Made by a program: the position numbers and the translations under genes
Part shown: one piece after another, positions 1 through 8,924 of the stretch
Layout: each line of letters starts with the position of its first letter
Position numbering within the stretch: the stretch's first letter is position 1
NCBI GenBank assembly: GCA_018335755.1
Contig: JAGXRK010000045.1
Coordinates: forward strand, 1 to 64,000
Length of the DNA: 64,000 nt
Direction of reading: 5' to 3'
From: Ignavibacterium sp.
Lineage (GTDB): Bacteria > Bacteroidota > Ignavibacteria > Ignavibacteriales > Ignavibacteriaceae
Notes under the pieces: model-generated
The model's input: the letters and a program-made list of their open reading frames with translations, nothing else
What the model was told of the DNA's origin: nothing
The model's database searches: none

Positions 1-190
1 CCCCCCCCCCCGCAAATATACAGGGAGAGAAAGCAGTAATTTCAGTCTTAATTTTTTGTGCGCCATAATTAATTGCCTTTAGTTTAATTCCAATATAGAA
101 AATGGAATTTATTATGTCAAGAAAAATCTTGTTAGGATTTATAACTCGTTTGGCAAGTATTGAGAAATTCTTTTAATTTCTATCTGTAAA

Positions 191-219
191 TAAAAAATCC
201 CCTCGGAGAAGAGGGGATT
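191..219 (-). terminator. intrinsic terminator after the S46 peptidase
   Basis: A 9-bp perfect stem (AATCCCCTC / GAGGGGATT) with a 6-nt loop is followed on the minus strand by six T residues. It lies about 30 bases past the stop codon of the S46 peptidase gene, so it most likely ends that transcript. Between base 1 and this element there is only an 11-base C run and AT-rich sequence with no gene that I can see. Confidence 0.85.
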
Positions 220-249
220 ATTAAAGCTGAATTTTATACGATGGGAGTT

Positions 250-2394
250 TTAATCCATCTTACCATTCCTAATTTCATTACTTAATCTTTTAAGTTTATA
301 AACTTTATCAATTGCTTCCCACATACCTTTAGAGTGAACAGAAACAGTTCTGTTCTCTTCGGTACGGAAGATAAAGTTTCCGGGTAAGCCCTGTATGTTG
401 CCGTCAAATGCTAATCCAACAACTTCAGCATTTTTATTTATAACCGGACTACCGGAGTTACCGCCGATTATATCATTCGTTGAAACAAAATTATACGGAG
501 TTGCCAGATCGAAATCTGCAGGAAGATTTAGCCATCTTTCTGGTAAACTCCAGGGGAATTCTTTATTGAAAGAATAGTATCTGTCATACAATCCGTAAAA
601 AGTAGTAATTGGGGGTGCAACGGTACCGTTATATGGAAAACCTTCAACAACACCATCTGCTAATCTTAATGTCATTGTAGCATCAGGCGGAATAGAAGTT
701 CCATAAACTTCAAATAATGCACGTCCCAGTTTCTGGTTATAACTTGACTCGAGTGTTTGAATTTCCCTTATCTGTCCGGCTAATTTTTTCTGATCTTCTT
801 TTGTATTCAGCATAAAGTAAATAAAAGGATCATCTGAATTAACTATTGCATCCGGTCCGGCTTTTACTAACTTCTTAATATCCTCAAGATTTGTAACTTT
901 TGATTTGGAGAGTATATAATCAACAGCTTCAACTCCACGTTTGCCTCCTGTAAATTTCTTAACCAGAGGATCTTCTGCACCGAGGTAATTGTACATTGCA
1001 TCAACTCGATTCTTTAGCAATCTTTTCTGCATTTTATGGTCAAAGTCTTCTGGTATTAAGGATTCAAGTGTGAAATCAAGTTCTTCGCCAACGTAGAGAT
1101 CATCTCTTTCTGCTTCAGGTAGCTTTAATTCTTCAGCAATAGATAATAATTCATCTGCAATAAAGAAATACTGTGGTGTTGTGAATCTGTTTAGTGTATA
1201 GATAAAACTTCTGTTGGATATTTCTTTTAACTGACTTCTTGTTTCTTCAATTTTTGACCAGGCATTTCCGTAAAGCGCTTTCAATTTCGGATCTGCATTT
1301 ACTGCTTCTTTAAAGTTCTTTTCGAAGTCTTTCTTTCTCTGCATAAGAACAGGATCTCTTAATCCCTTAAGAATTCCTTCAAATGCTTTACGGGAATTTT
1401 CAAAACTGAAGAGCATATCCTGAAGCTGCAAAGCTCTATCCGGACTTTCATTGATCATATTAGAGTAAATCTCAATTAATCCGTAAAGAAGATTTAGCGT
1501 TCTCGGATATTGAATATCACGTGCAAATTCAAGCTGGGCAATAGTATTTAATCTATCGGTGTTACCCGGATTTCCGACAACAAAAACAGGTTCGCCGGGA
1601 GCAGCTCCATTTTCACTCCATTTCAGGTAATGGTCTGTCTTCAAAGGTTTTCCGTCTTCATCATAAACTCTTAAAAAAGTCATGTCAAGGTTATACCTTG
1701 GATAAGTAAAATTATCCGGATCGCCGCCAAAGAAACCAAGTTGTTCTTCCGGAGCAAACACTAATCTAACGTCAGTATATCTTTTATAACCATAAAGTGA
1801 ATACTTACCGCCATTATAAAGAGCAGTAACAGTACATTCAAGCCCGCTTTCTTCTGATTCTCTTTGTTCAATCACATCAATAATATCGTTTTTTAGTCTT
1901 GTTCTTTCTTCATCTGTTTGTCCTTTTTCCATTTCGGCGAGTATCTCATCTGTAACATCCTTAATAAGCACTAACTGACTTACATATAAACCGGGCACCG
2001 GTCTTTCTTCCTCAAGAGAATATGCTATAAAACCGTTACCATGAAAATCTTCATCATCTCCTGTTATTTGTGTTATACTCATTCTGGCACAATGGTGATT
2101 GGTCATTACGAGTCCGTCTTCCGATACAAAGGAAGCAGAACAATAGTTAGCTAATCTTAACGCAGACATTCTTATATGATCAAACCATTCCTGGGTAGGT
2201 CTGAAAGAATATTCCTCTTCAAAATAATCCATGGGAGGATATTCGAAAGTCCACATTTTACCATTATCAAACTGACCGGCTTTAACGGTATCGAGATTCA
2301 GCCAATCAGAGCTCTGCTGAGCTTGAATGGAGGAGAACAGTATAAAAGCAACTAATAAACTTTTATAAAAGAATTTGAGCGACATTATTTTCAT
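250..2394 (-). CDS. S46 family dipeptidyl-peptidase (DPP7-like)
   Basis: This is an exported serine exopeptidase that releases dipeptides from the N-terminus of oligopeptides, probably in the periplasm or at the outer membrane. Residues 1-26 form a signal peptide ending in IQA-Q. The chymotrypsin-like triad of family S46 is visible: the TNHHC motif (His100/His101), Asp237 in YNLDMTF, and Ser647 in GGNSGSPV. In the DPP7/DPP11 pair, the residue 18 positions after the catalytic Ser is Gly in DPP7 and Arg in DPP11. Here it is Gly, in FDGN, which points to DPP7-like preference for hydrophobic P1 rather than acidic P1. At 714 residues the length is normal for the family. The start has a weak AAGG site 8 bases upstream. 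It is a single-gene unit with its own terminator. Family assignment is secure; substrate preference is inference. Confidence 0.93.
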   Translation of the reverse strand: MKIMSLKFFYKSLLVAFILFSSIQAQQSSDWLNLDTVKAGQFDNGKMWTFEYPPMDYFEEEYSFRPTQEWFDHIRMSALRLANYCSASFVSEDGLVMTNHHCARMSITQITGDDEDFHGNGFIAYSLEEERPVPGLYVSQLVLIKDVTDEILAEMEKGQTDEERTRLKNDIIDVIEQRESEESGLECTVTALYNGGKYSLYGYKRYTDVRLVFAPEEQLGFFGGDPDNFTYPRYNLDMTFLRVYDEDGKPLKTDHYLKWSENGAAPGEPVFVVGNPGNTDRLNTIAQLEFARDIQYPRTLNLLYGLIEIYSNMINESPDRALQLQDMLFSFENSRKAFEGILKGLRDPVLMQRKKDFEKNFKEAVNADPKLKALYGNAWSKIEETRSQLKEISNRSFIYTLNRFTTPQYFFIADELLSIAEELKLPEAERDDLYVGEELDFTLESLIPEDFDHKMQKRLLKNRVDAMYNYLGAEDPLVKKFTGGKRGVEAVDYILSKSKVTNLEDIKKLVKAGPDAIVNSDDPFIYFMLNTKEDQKKLAGQIREIQTLESSYNQKLGRALFEVYGTSIPPDATMTLRLADGVVEGFPYNGTVAPPITTFYGLYDRYYSFNKEFPWSLPERWLNLPADFDLATPYNFVSTNDIIGGNSGSPVINKNAEVVGLAFDGNIQGLPGNFIFRTEENRTVSVHSKGMWEAIDKVYKLKRLSNEIRNGKMD

Positions 2395-2544
2395 AATTGT
2401 GCCTTCATTTAGTTAGTGATAGTTTTGTTTAAAATTTGAATGACAATTTACAACGAACCAGGTAAATTGACATAATTTCTGGCTTTAAATTCAATAGCTT
2501 ATTCGGGTTTTTATACGAATGGTAAATACACCGGATAAATTAAC

Positions 2545-2577
2545 AGCCGATTCCTTTACTGATAAAAAGAATCGGCT
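2545..2577 (-). terminator. hairpin downstream of the double zinc-ribbon gene
   Basis: A 9-bp inverted repeat (AGCCGATTC / GAATCGGCT) with a 15-base loop lies about 35 bases past the stop codon of the minus-strand gene at 2613. The T-rich tract that should follow is poor (GTTAATTT), so this may be a weak terminator or an mRNA-end hairpin. Confidence 0.45.
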
Positions 2578-2612
2578 AAAACCAATATGTCCTAATTACG
2601 GATAAAACTTGT

Positions 2613-2933
2613 CTAAATATATGATTCAGGTTGATATAAGGGTTCAACCTCCCACTCATCTTCAATAGTACCGACACAATGCGAGCATTTGGGAACTGTA
2701 AAAACCACCTTTTCTTCATAGGGTGCTGCCCTGACAAAGTTTAAAATAGTTTTACAACTGGAACATTGTACGATATGCGATGTAGTGGTTTTTGCGCTGC
2801 AATCCGGACAAATGAAACCTAAATCACCCGGTTTTTCAATAGGGTTTACCGGGAAAATTGAGTTACATCTTGTATTATTACATTTTGCGAAGTGCCACTT
2901 TACAGTATCAATCGTTGCGATAACTGACTCCAT
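2613..2933 (-). CDS. small double zinc-ribbon protein of unknown function
   Basis: This 106-residue protein has no function I can name. Its visible feature is four cysteine pairs: C-x4-C near residues 18-23, then CPDC, CSSC and CSHC. They are spaced as two consecutive zinc ribbons, ending in an acidic tail (DEWEVEPLYQPESY). It has no signal peptide or membrane helix, so it should be cytoplasmic. It stands alone between the S46 peptidase and the divergent phosphomannomutase gene, and no clear SD precedes the ATG. A role in nucleic acid or protein binding is only a guess from the fold type. Confidence 0.7.
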   Translation of the reverse strand: MESVIATIDTVKWHFAKCNNTRCNSIFPVNPIEKPGDLGFICPDCSAKTTTSHIVQCSSCKTILNFVRAAPYEEKVVFTVPKCSHCVGTIEDEWEVEPLYQPESYI

Positions 2934-3136
2934 AATTATTATTGTTATAAAGAAACATAAGCAGTAAAAACTAAAAAGTCCATGTAAAAATTAAGAACCT
3001 TTAAAGTTTTTTACGAAGTTTAGCTCTGAATAATTTTATAAATTGCAGTTGAAAACTACACTCAGTTTGTTGATATAGAAATACCAATCTAATTCAGAGA
3101 TTATTTTTTCAATTTTAAATTAAAAAAGGAATTTTT

Positions 3137-4492
3137 ATGGATCGCTTAAACAGCTTTAAAGCTTATGACGTAAGAGGTAAAGTACCTTCAGAATTAAACC
3201 TTGATCTTGCTTATAAAACCGGACGGGCATTTGCAAAGCTTATAAATGCTAAATCGGTGGTAATTGGCCACGATATTAGAAAATCTTCCGAGGAAATTTC
3301 TGAAGCCCTGGCAAAGGGGTTGAATGATGCAGGAGCAAATGTAATTGATATCGGACTTTGCGGAACTGAAATGGTTTATTTCGGAACTCCATACCTCAAT
3401 GCTGACGGAGGTATTATGATTACTGCAAGTCATAACCCTCCCGAATATAATGGAATGAAATTCGTTAAACGCGATGCCGTTCCGGTTGGTTACAATTCCG
3501 GCTTGAATGAAGTTGAAAAGATGATTTTAAAAAACGAGCTTGGTGAAATCAGCGGAAAGAAAGGTAATTATTCAAAAAAAGATATTATGAGGGTTTTTAT
3601 AAATAATCTCAAACAATTTTATGATGCAAAAAAAATAAAGCCGTTCATTGTAGTTGTAAATGCCGGAAACGGCTGCGCAGGTTTAGCTATTGATGCTATT
3701 GAAAAAGATCTTCCAATCAAAATGATAAAGGTATTTAATGAACCTGATTCTGATTTTCCAAATGGTGTCCCGAATCCGCTTCTGCCTGAAAACCGCCAGC
3801 CGACAATTGATGCCGTTCTGAAAAATAAAGCTGATCTGGGAGTTGCCTGGGACGGCGATTATGACCGCTGTTTCTTTTTTGATGAAAAAGGTAATTTTAT
3901 TGAAGGATATTATATTGTTGGAATTCTTGCTAAGTCTATTCTGATAAATCATCCCGGTGAAAATATTGTTCACGACCCGAGATTAACCTGGAACACTTTA
4001 GAGATTGTTAAAGAAAACGGCGGAATTGCAGTTCAATCAGTCAGCGGTCACGCATACATTAAAGAAAAGATGAGAGAGGTGAATGCAATCTATGGCGGTG
4101 AAATGTCTGCACATCATTATTTCAGAGATAATGCATATTCTGATAGTGGTATGATTCCGTTTTTACTAATTATGCAGTTGATGTCTGAGGAAAATAAAAA
4201 ACTCAGCGAATTGTTAGAAGAGATGATTGCCAAATATCCTTGTTCAGGAGAAATAAACTCCACAATTGATGACCCCGCAAATAAAATAAAAGAGATTGAA
4301 AAATTATACTCTGATGGAAAAGTCGATAAAACAGATGGGCTTAGTGTGGAGTATGACAACTGGAGATTCAATTTACGTATGTCTAACACCGAACCAATAA
4401 TCCGGTTAAATGTTGAAGCAAAAGATGATGAGCATTTAATGAAGCAAAAAGCAGAAGAGTTGTTGAAAATAATCAGAGGAAAATTTAATTAA
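3137..4492 (+). CDS. manB: phosphomannomutase/phosphoglucomutase
   Basis: This cytoplasmic alpha-D-phosphohexomutase interconverts hexose 1- and 6-phosphates for nucleotide-sugar and polysaccharide synthesis. The four-domain signature is complete. The phosphoserine loop is TASHNPPEYNGMKF, with Ser98 as phosphoacceptor. The Mg2+ loop is DGDYDR, near residue 240. The sugar-binding loop is GGEMSAHH, and the C-terminal phosphate-binding loop is RMSNTEP. The length of 451 residues is usual for the bacterial PMM/PGM group, and the sugar specificity (Man versus Glc) cannot be read from the sequence. An AAGGA SD lies 5-6 bases before the ATG. It forms a single-gene unit closed by the hairpin at 4493-4546. 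Confidence 0.93.
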   Translation: MDRLNSFKAYDVRGKVPSELNLDLAYKTGRAFAKLINAKSVVIGHDIRKSSEEISEALAKGLNDAGANVIDIGLCGTEMVYFGTPYLNADGGIMITASHNPPEYNGMKFVKRDAVPVGYNSGLNEVEKMILKNELGEISGKKGNYSKKDIMRVFINNLKQFYDAKKIKPFIVVVNAGNGCAGLAIDAIEKDLPIKMIKVFNEPDSDFPNGVPNPLLPENRQPTIDAVLKNKADLGVAWDGDYDRCFFFDEKGNFIEGYYIVGILAKSILINHPGENIVHDPRLTWNTLEIVKENGGIAVQSVSGHAYIKEKMREVNAIYGGEMSAHHYFRDNAYSDSGMIPFLLIMQLMSEENKKLSELLEEMIAKYPCSGEINSTIDDPANKIKEIEKLYSDGKVDKTDGLSVEYDNWRFNLRMSNTEPIIRLNVEAKDDEHLMKQKAEELLKIIRGKFN

Positions 4493-4546
4493 CCTTCGGA
4501 ATTGAGCTTCAATAAATATTACAATTCCGAAGGCATAATATTTTTT
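4493..4546. terminator. bidirectional terminator between manB and the DUF2911 gene
   Basis: A 12-bp perfect stem (CCTTCGGAATTG / CAATTCCGAAGG) with a 17-nt loop starts directly after the manB stop codon. On the plus strand it is followed by CATAATATTTTTT. The facing minus-strand gene ends inside the T run at 4545, so one hairpin serves two convergent genes. Confidence 0.8.
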
Positions 4547-5090
4547 AGCCTGCCCTTACTTCAAGTGTAAAAGGTACTTTTAGTTTTTCCCATTCAAGAT
4601 TAATGTCTACTGATGTATCGGAGGTACGGGTAATTGAATAAGTAAGCCATTCCTGAAAGTCATTTTCAATCGGAAAAACTTTTATTCTCAGCGCATCTTC
4701 TGCTTCATTATACTCAAATGCTCCCCACTGGTCAGCAACTTTATTAAAAATCAAGATCCATTCATCAATGCCAGGAATAACAAAAAAACTATATGCACCT
4801 GCTTTTAAAAGCTTGCCGTTGATCAATACATCTGTACTAAAAGTAAATTTTGTTGCTTCATTAGCGCCAGCACGCCATATTTTGTCGTATGGAACAAGTT
4901 CGCCCCAAATAACTCTTTCTTTTACACCGGGCCGGCTGTAATCTATTTTAACTTCTGTAAAACCGACTGTCTGCATTACTTCGGCTTTAGGACTAACCCT
5001 TATTTGGGGCTGCTCTTCCTGCTCCTGTTCACAGCCAAGAACTAACAAGAGCAAAAAAAGTGAAAACAGAATGTGTAATAATTGTTTCAT
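4545..5090 (-). CDS. DUF2911 family lipoprotein
   Basis: A predicted lipoprotein of 181 residues. The open frame extends to 5144, but the ATG at 5090 is preferred because it gives a clean lipoprotein signal (MKQLLHILFSLFLLLLVLGC) with a VLGC lipobox. The upstream start would put 18 extra residues before it. The mature part begins with an acidic/Gln-rich linker (EQEQEEQPQ) and then a single beta-rich domain. It contains the family-typical sequence running from the R..A.V.Q..G motif through DYSRPGVK, which starts WGELVPY and ends WRAGANEAT. DUF2911 is widespread in Bacteroidota, with no biochemical function known to me. It is isolated and convergent with manB. Confidence 0.82.
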   Translation of the reverse strand: MKQLLHILFSLFLLLLVLGCEQEQEEQPQIRVSPKAEVMQTVGFTEVKIDYSRPGVKERVIWGELVPYDKIWRAGANEATKFTFSTDVLINGKLLKAGAYSFFVIPGIDEWILIFNKVADQWGAFEYNEAEDALRIKVFPIENDFQEWLTYSITRTSDTSVDINLEWEKLKVPFTLEVRAG

Positions 5091-5209
5091 ACATAATTCC
5101 AGTAAGTGAACATTTAATTCTTTTTTGAAAAATTGTGAATTCAATTATAAATTCAAAGTGATTAATGCATTCCAATTTTCAAAATTTTATCTAAAATAAA
5201 GCCGTATTT

Positions 5210-6352
5210 CTAATAGTTCCTAATTGCTTCAACCAAAATTTCAAAATCTGATTCTGAATTATAAAAATGAGGCGAGAGTCGTATTATTCCTTCACGTAAG
5301 GAAACAATAATTTTCCTTTCCGATAGCCACCTAAATAATCCTTCCGGATCAGTATGCCTGAAACTGACAATTCCTGAAAAATTTGATTCCTCCAATTCTG
5401 CAGGATATAACCTAATTCCAGCACTGCTTAATCTATTTCTTAACAATAATGTGTTATCAATTACATTATTCTCAATATTTTTATAACCATAGGATTTGAA
5501 TGTGTTAAGAACAGTATTTAGTACATAAATCCCAAGTGTATTTACAGTCCCTGTTTGAAAAACCGAAGCAGAGTTTTTTAACCTTAGTTCGAAATTTAAT
5601 AAATCCCAAGCATTCTCTACTGATAGCCAGCCTATAAAAATCGGGTTAATTTTTTCCTGTAATTCTTTTGATATGTAAATAAATGCCATACCCTGCAATC
5701 CCAGCAGCCACTTTTGCACTCCGCAGGATAAGAAGTCTATATTGCATTTTTGAATATCTAATTGAAATGCACCCAATCCCTGTATAGCATCAACCGAAAA
5801 AATAATATTCTTGCTTTTACAAAATTTACCAAGCTTTTCAATATCGATCCTGTATCCGGATAAAAATTGTACATAGCTTACTGAGATTAGTTTTGTGTTG
5901 TCATCTGTTGCACTTATAATATCTTCACAGGTAACAATTCCATCAGCAGATTTAACAAAACGAACATCAACACCTTTACTTTTTAGATTAAGAAATGGAT
6001 AAACATTTGAAGGAAATTCAATATCATTAAGGAGAATATTATCCCCTTTCTCAAAATTTACTCCCTGCGCCAGAATATTTAAGCCATTTGAAGTGTTGTC
6101 TGTAAATGCGAACCTATCTTTATTTATATTAAGATATCTGGCAAGTAATTCTTTGGTTTCCTCTGCAGCAGCAAGAAAATTTTGATATTCATCCGGTTTT
6201 GATTCACTTCGCTCTAAAAGAATTTCATTTATCTTATCAATTACCGGTTTGCACATCGGTCCGGTTGATGCGTGATTTAAATATGTAATACCATTCTTGA
6301 GAAACGGAAAGTAATTTCTAATTTCCTGAATATTTAGTGTTTGAAGAGACAT
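5210..6352 (-). CDS. class V aminotransferase (cysteine desulfurase/isopenicillin epimerase-like fold)
   Basis: A 380-residue fold-type I PLP enzyme. The PLP-binding aspartate sits in SVDAIQGLG (Asp188), and the Schiff-base lysine is Lys214 in CGVQKWLLG. The N-terminal stretch ITYLNHASTGPM (from residue 22) is the substrate/phosphate-cup start found in class V enzymes. The flexible loop that carries the active-site cysteine in IscS/SufS desulfurases is not apparent, so a sulfur-mobilising role is doubtful and the substrate is unknown. It is transcribed divergently from the Lon-like protease, with 115 bases between the start codons and no obvious operator there. Confidence 0.85.
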   Translation of the reverse strand: MSLQTLNIQEIRNYFPFLKNGITYLNHASTGPMCKPVIDKINEILLERSESKPDEYQNFLAAAEETKELLARYLNINKDRFAFTDNTSNGLNILAQGVNFEKGDNILLNDIEFPSNVYPFLNLKSKGVDVRFVKSADGIVTCEDIISATDDNTKLISVSYVQFLSGYRIDIEKLGKFCKSKNIIFSVDAIQGLGAFQLDIQKCNIDFLSCGVQKWLLGLQGMAFIYISKELQEKINPIFIGWLSVENAWDLLNFELRLKNSASVFQTGTVNTLGIYVLNTVLNTFKSYGYKNIENNVIDNTLLLRNRLSSAGIRLYPAELEESNFSGIVSFRHTDPEGLFRWLSERKIIVSLREGIIRLSPHFYNSESDFEILVEAIRNY

Positions 6353-6467
6353 ATTATTTATATGATTTTGTTATTTTTTAGAAGTAGAAATAAGTTATTT
6401 ATAATTCTTTAATAAAATTAAAATTATTTCTTTCAATTCATACCGAAATTAAACACAGGTATCAGCA

Positions 6468-8924
6468 ATGACAAATCTAAAAGCCCCTAAACATAAAGAG
6501 TTAAAACCTGAAGAATTAAGATGGAAATGTAATCCTGAAATTTTTGAGTTCGCATCAACAAGTGATATTGATCCTATTGAAGGCATACTTGGGCAGGATA
6601 GAGCTATGAAAGCCATAAAACTCGGTGTTGATCTGCGTAGCCCCGGTTATAATATCTACATTGCGGGACTGTCTGGTTCAGGTAAAGCTACAACTGTTAA
6701 ACAAATGCTAAAACAGGCAACTTCAGAATGTCCAATGCTTTATGATTATGCTTATGTATATAATTTTAAAAATCCTGATAGCCCATTACTTTTAACATTT
6801 CCAAAAGGAACAGCGAAGGAATTTAAATCTGACCTCTCTTCCGCAATAGAAGTTCTTAAACAAAGAATTCCCCTAACACTGGAAGGTGAGCTTTATCTTA
6901 ACAGAAAAAAATTAATAATTGAAGAATACGGTCAGGCTGAACAGGAACTAATGACTTCTTTCGATAAGAAGTTAAGAGAAAAAGGATTTTCACTTGGTCA
7001 GGTTAAAGTTGGTGAAGCAATACGCCCTGATATCATTCCCCTTATAAATGATCAACCGGTGCCCGTATTTCAACTTGAAGAACTTATAAGTGAGGAAAAA
7101 ATAACCAAAGAGCAAGCTCAGGAAATTGTTAAACAGTATAATAATCATCAGCAGGAACTTCAGTTATTATTTAAACGGGGATTAAAACTTAGTCGTGATT
7201 TTCAGGGAAAACTTCAGAAACTTGAAAAAGACAGTAGTGAGGTTGTAGTAAAAGGAATAACCGATGGTCTAAAAGAAAAATATGTCTCAAAGGAAATATT
7301 ATCATACATCAAACAGGTTGAGGAAAATATTCTTCAGAACATACAGGTGTTTACAGGACAGAAACCTGAAGGAGATACAACCAGAGAAGGTTTTTTGATT
7401 GATTATTTCCGTGAATATGAAGTGAATATTATTCTTGAGAATGCAGAATCGGAGGAATGTCCTGTGGTTATTGAAACATCCCCTACATATACAAATTTAT
7501 TCGGAACTATTGAAAAAGTATCCGATGGCAGAGGTAACTGGTATGCAGATTTTACAAACATTAAAGCCGGTTCTCTCCTCAGGGCTAACGGCGGATTTCT
7601 GGTTTTGAATGTCTATCACTTATTTGAAGAACCAGGTGTCTGGAAAACATTAAAAAGAGTGTTAACATATCATAAACTTGAAATACAGGAAGCTCCGTTT
7701 ATGTTTCAGATGTCGCCAACTTCAATTAAACCCCAACCCATAGACATAGAGACTAAAGTAATTCTGATTGGAAGTGATATTATATATGCATACCTGTCTC
7801 AGCGTGAATACGATTTTAAAAAAATGTTTAAGATAAAGGCTGACTTTGATTACGAGATTGATAGAACTGATGACATACTTATTGAATATGCCCGGGTGAT
7901 TAAAAAATTAATTAAGGATGAAAAATTAAAAGAGTTCGATAAAACAGGTATTGCTTACCTTATCGAAATAAGTGCTGTATTTGCCGGGAAAAAAGATAAA
8001 CTTACAACAAGATTTTCACAGATAGCTGACATTGCGCGTGAAGCAACTTTCTGGGCTAACAACGAGGGTGCGGATTTTGTAACAGCAAAGCACGTTGAAA
8101 AAGCTTATTTGTTTGCACGAGAGCGTCATGGTATGCTGGAAGATAAAATTACTGAGATGTTTGAAAACGGAACTTTTTTAATTGATACATCCGGCGAAAG
8201 AATCGGGCAAATAAACGGACTGGCAGTTTACGATGCGGATTTTTATTCATTCGGAAGACCCACGCGTATAACAGCTACGGTTTCACTTGGAAGCGGAACA
8301 ATTATTAATGTTGAGCGTGAAGCCGGTATGAGCGGAAGACATTATAACAAAGGCGTGCTCATTATATCTGGCTATTTCAGAGAAACATTCGGACAGGATT
8401 TACCGCTGTCATTTAATGCCAATCTTGTTTTTGAACAATCATATGGCACTGTTGATGGTGATAGTGCTTCTTGTGCTGAAATATTTGCTCTTCTTTCAAC
8501 TCTTTCTGGATTGCCAATCAAACAAACCATAGCTGTTACAGGATCCCTTAATCAAAAAGGTGATGTTCAGCCAATCGGCGGTGTTAATGAAAAGATCGAA
8601 GGGTTTTATGATATTTGTAAAATGAAAGGCTTTACAAAAAATCAGGGAGTTATAATTCCTGTTCAGAATGTAAAAGACCTTATGCTTAGAGAGGATGTAG
8701 TAACGTCTGTACGCAAAAAAGAATTCCATATTTATCCTATAAGCAGGGTTGAAGAAGGAATTGAAATTCTGACGGGTGTTAAGGCTGGTAAAAAAAGTAC
8801 TAAGGGATACGAACCGAAAACAGTATTTTTTCTTGTGGAGTGTAAAATAAAAGAGCTTTATGCTAAATCTCGACAATATAAATCAAACAATCTGGATGAA
8901 CAAAAAAAGAAAAGTAAAAAATAA
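6468..8924 (+). CDS. Lon-like ATP-dependent protease (AAA_32/LonB type)
   Basis: An energy-dependent cytoplasmic serine-lysine protease of the bacterial LonB-like group (AAA_32 ATPase joined to a Lon C-terminal domain), distinct from classical Lon because it lacks the large N-domain. Walker A is GLSGSGKAT at residues 67-75. A long helical insertion follows (about residues 140-320), then the second half of the ATPase, where the segment from RANGGFLVLNVY onward holds the Walker B region. The proteolytic dyad is Ser666 in DGDSASCAE and Lys709 in GGVNEKIEG. The length of 818 residues fits the family. Its TAA overlaps the ATG of pyruvate kinase by one base (TAATG), so translation is probably coupled. 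The client proteins are unknown. Confidence 0.92.
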   Translation: MTNLKAPKHKELKPEELRWKCNPEIFEFASTSDIDPIEGILGQDRAMKAIKLGVDLRSPGYNIYIAGLSGSGKATTVKQMLKQATSECPMLYDYAYVYNFKNPDSPLLLTFPKGTAKEFKSDLSSAIEVLKQRIPLTLEGELYLNRKKLIIEEYGQAEQELMTSFDKKLREKGFSLGQVKVGEAIRPDIIPLINDQPVPVFQLEELISEEKITKEQAQEIVKQYNNHQQELQLLFKRGLKLSRDFQGKLQKLEKDSSEVVVKGITDGLKEKYVSKEILSYIKQVEENILQNIQVFTGQKPEGDTTREGFLIDYFREYEVNIILENAESEECPVVIETSPTYTNLFGTIEKVSDGRGNWYADFTNIKAGSLLRANGGFLVLNVYHLFEEPGVWKTLKRVLTYHKLEIQEAPFMFQMSPTSIKPQPIDIETKVILIGSDIIYAYLSQREYDFKKMFKIKADFDYEIDRTDDILIEYARVIKKLIKDEKLKEFDKTGIAYLIEISAVFAGKKDKLTTRFSQIADIAREATFWANNEGADFVTAKHVEKAYLFARERHGMLEDKITEMFENGTFLIDTSGERIGQINGLAVYDADFYSFGRPTRITATVSLGSGTIINVEREAGMSGRHYNKGVLIISGYFRETFGQDLPLSFNANLVFEQSYGTVDGDSASCAEIFALLSTLSGLPIKQTIAVTGSLNQKGDVQPIGGVNEKIEGFYDICKMKGFTKNQGVIIPVQNVKDLMLREDVVTSVRKKEFHIYPISRVEEGIEILTGVKAGKKSTKGYEPKTVFFLVECKIKELYAKSRQYKSNNLDEQKKKSKK

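Noticed and set aside
1..11. Run of 11 C at the very left edge
   Set aside because: It sits at the window start in otherwise AT-rich sequence and could be a contig-end artefact or a repeat cut by the window; nothing can be concluded.
5210..6352. Cysteine desulfurase (IscS/SufS)
   Set aside because: The flexible-loop active-site cysteine is not evident and no Fe-S assembly genes are nearby.
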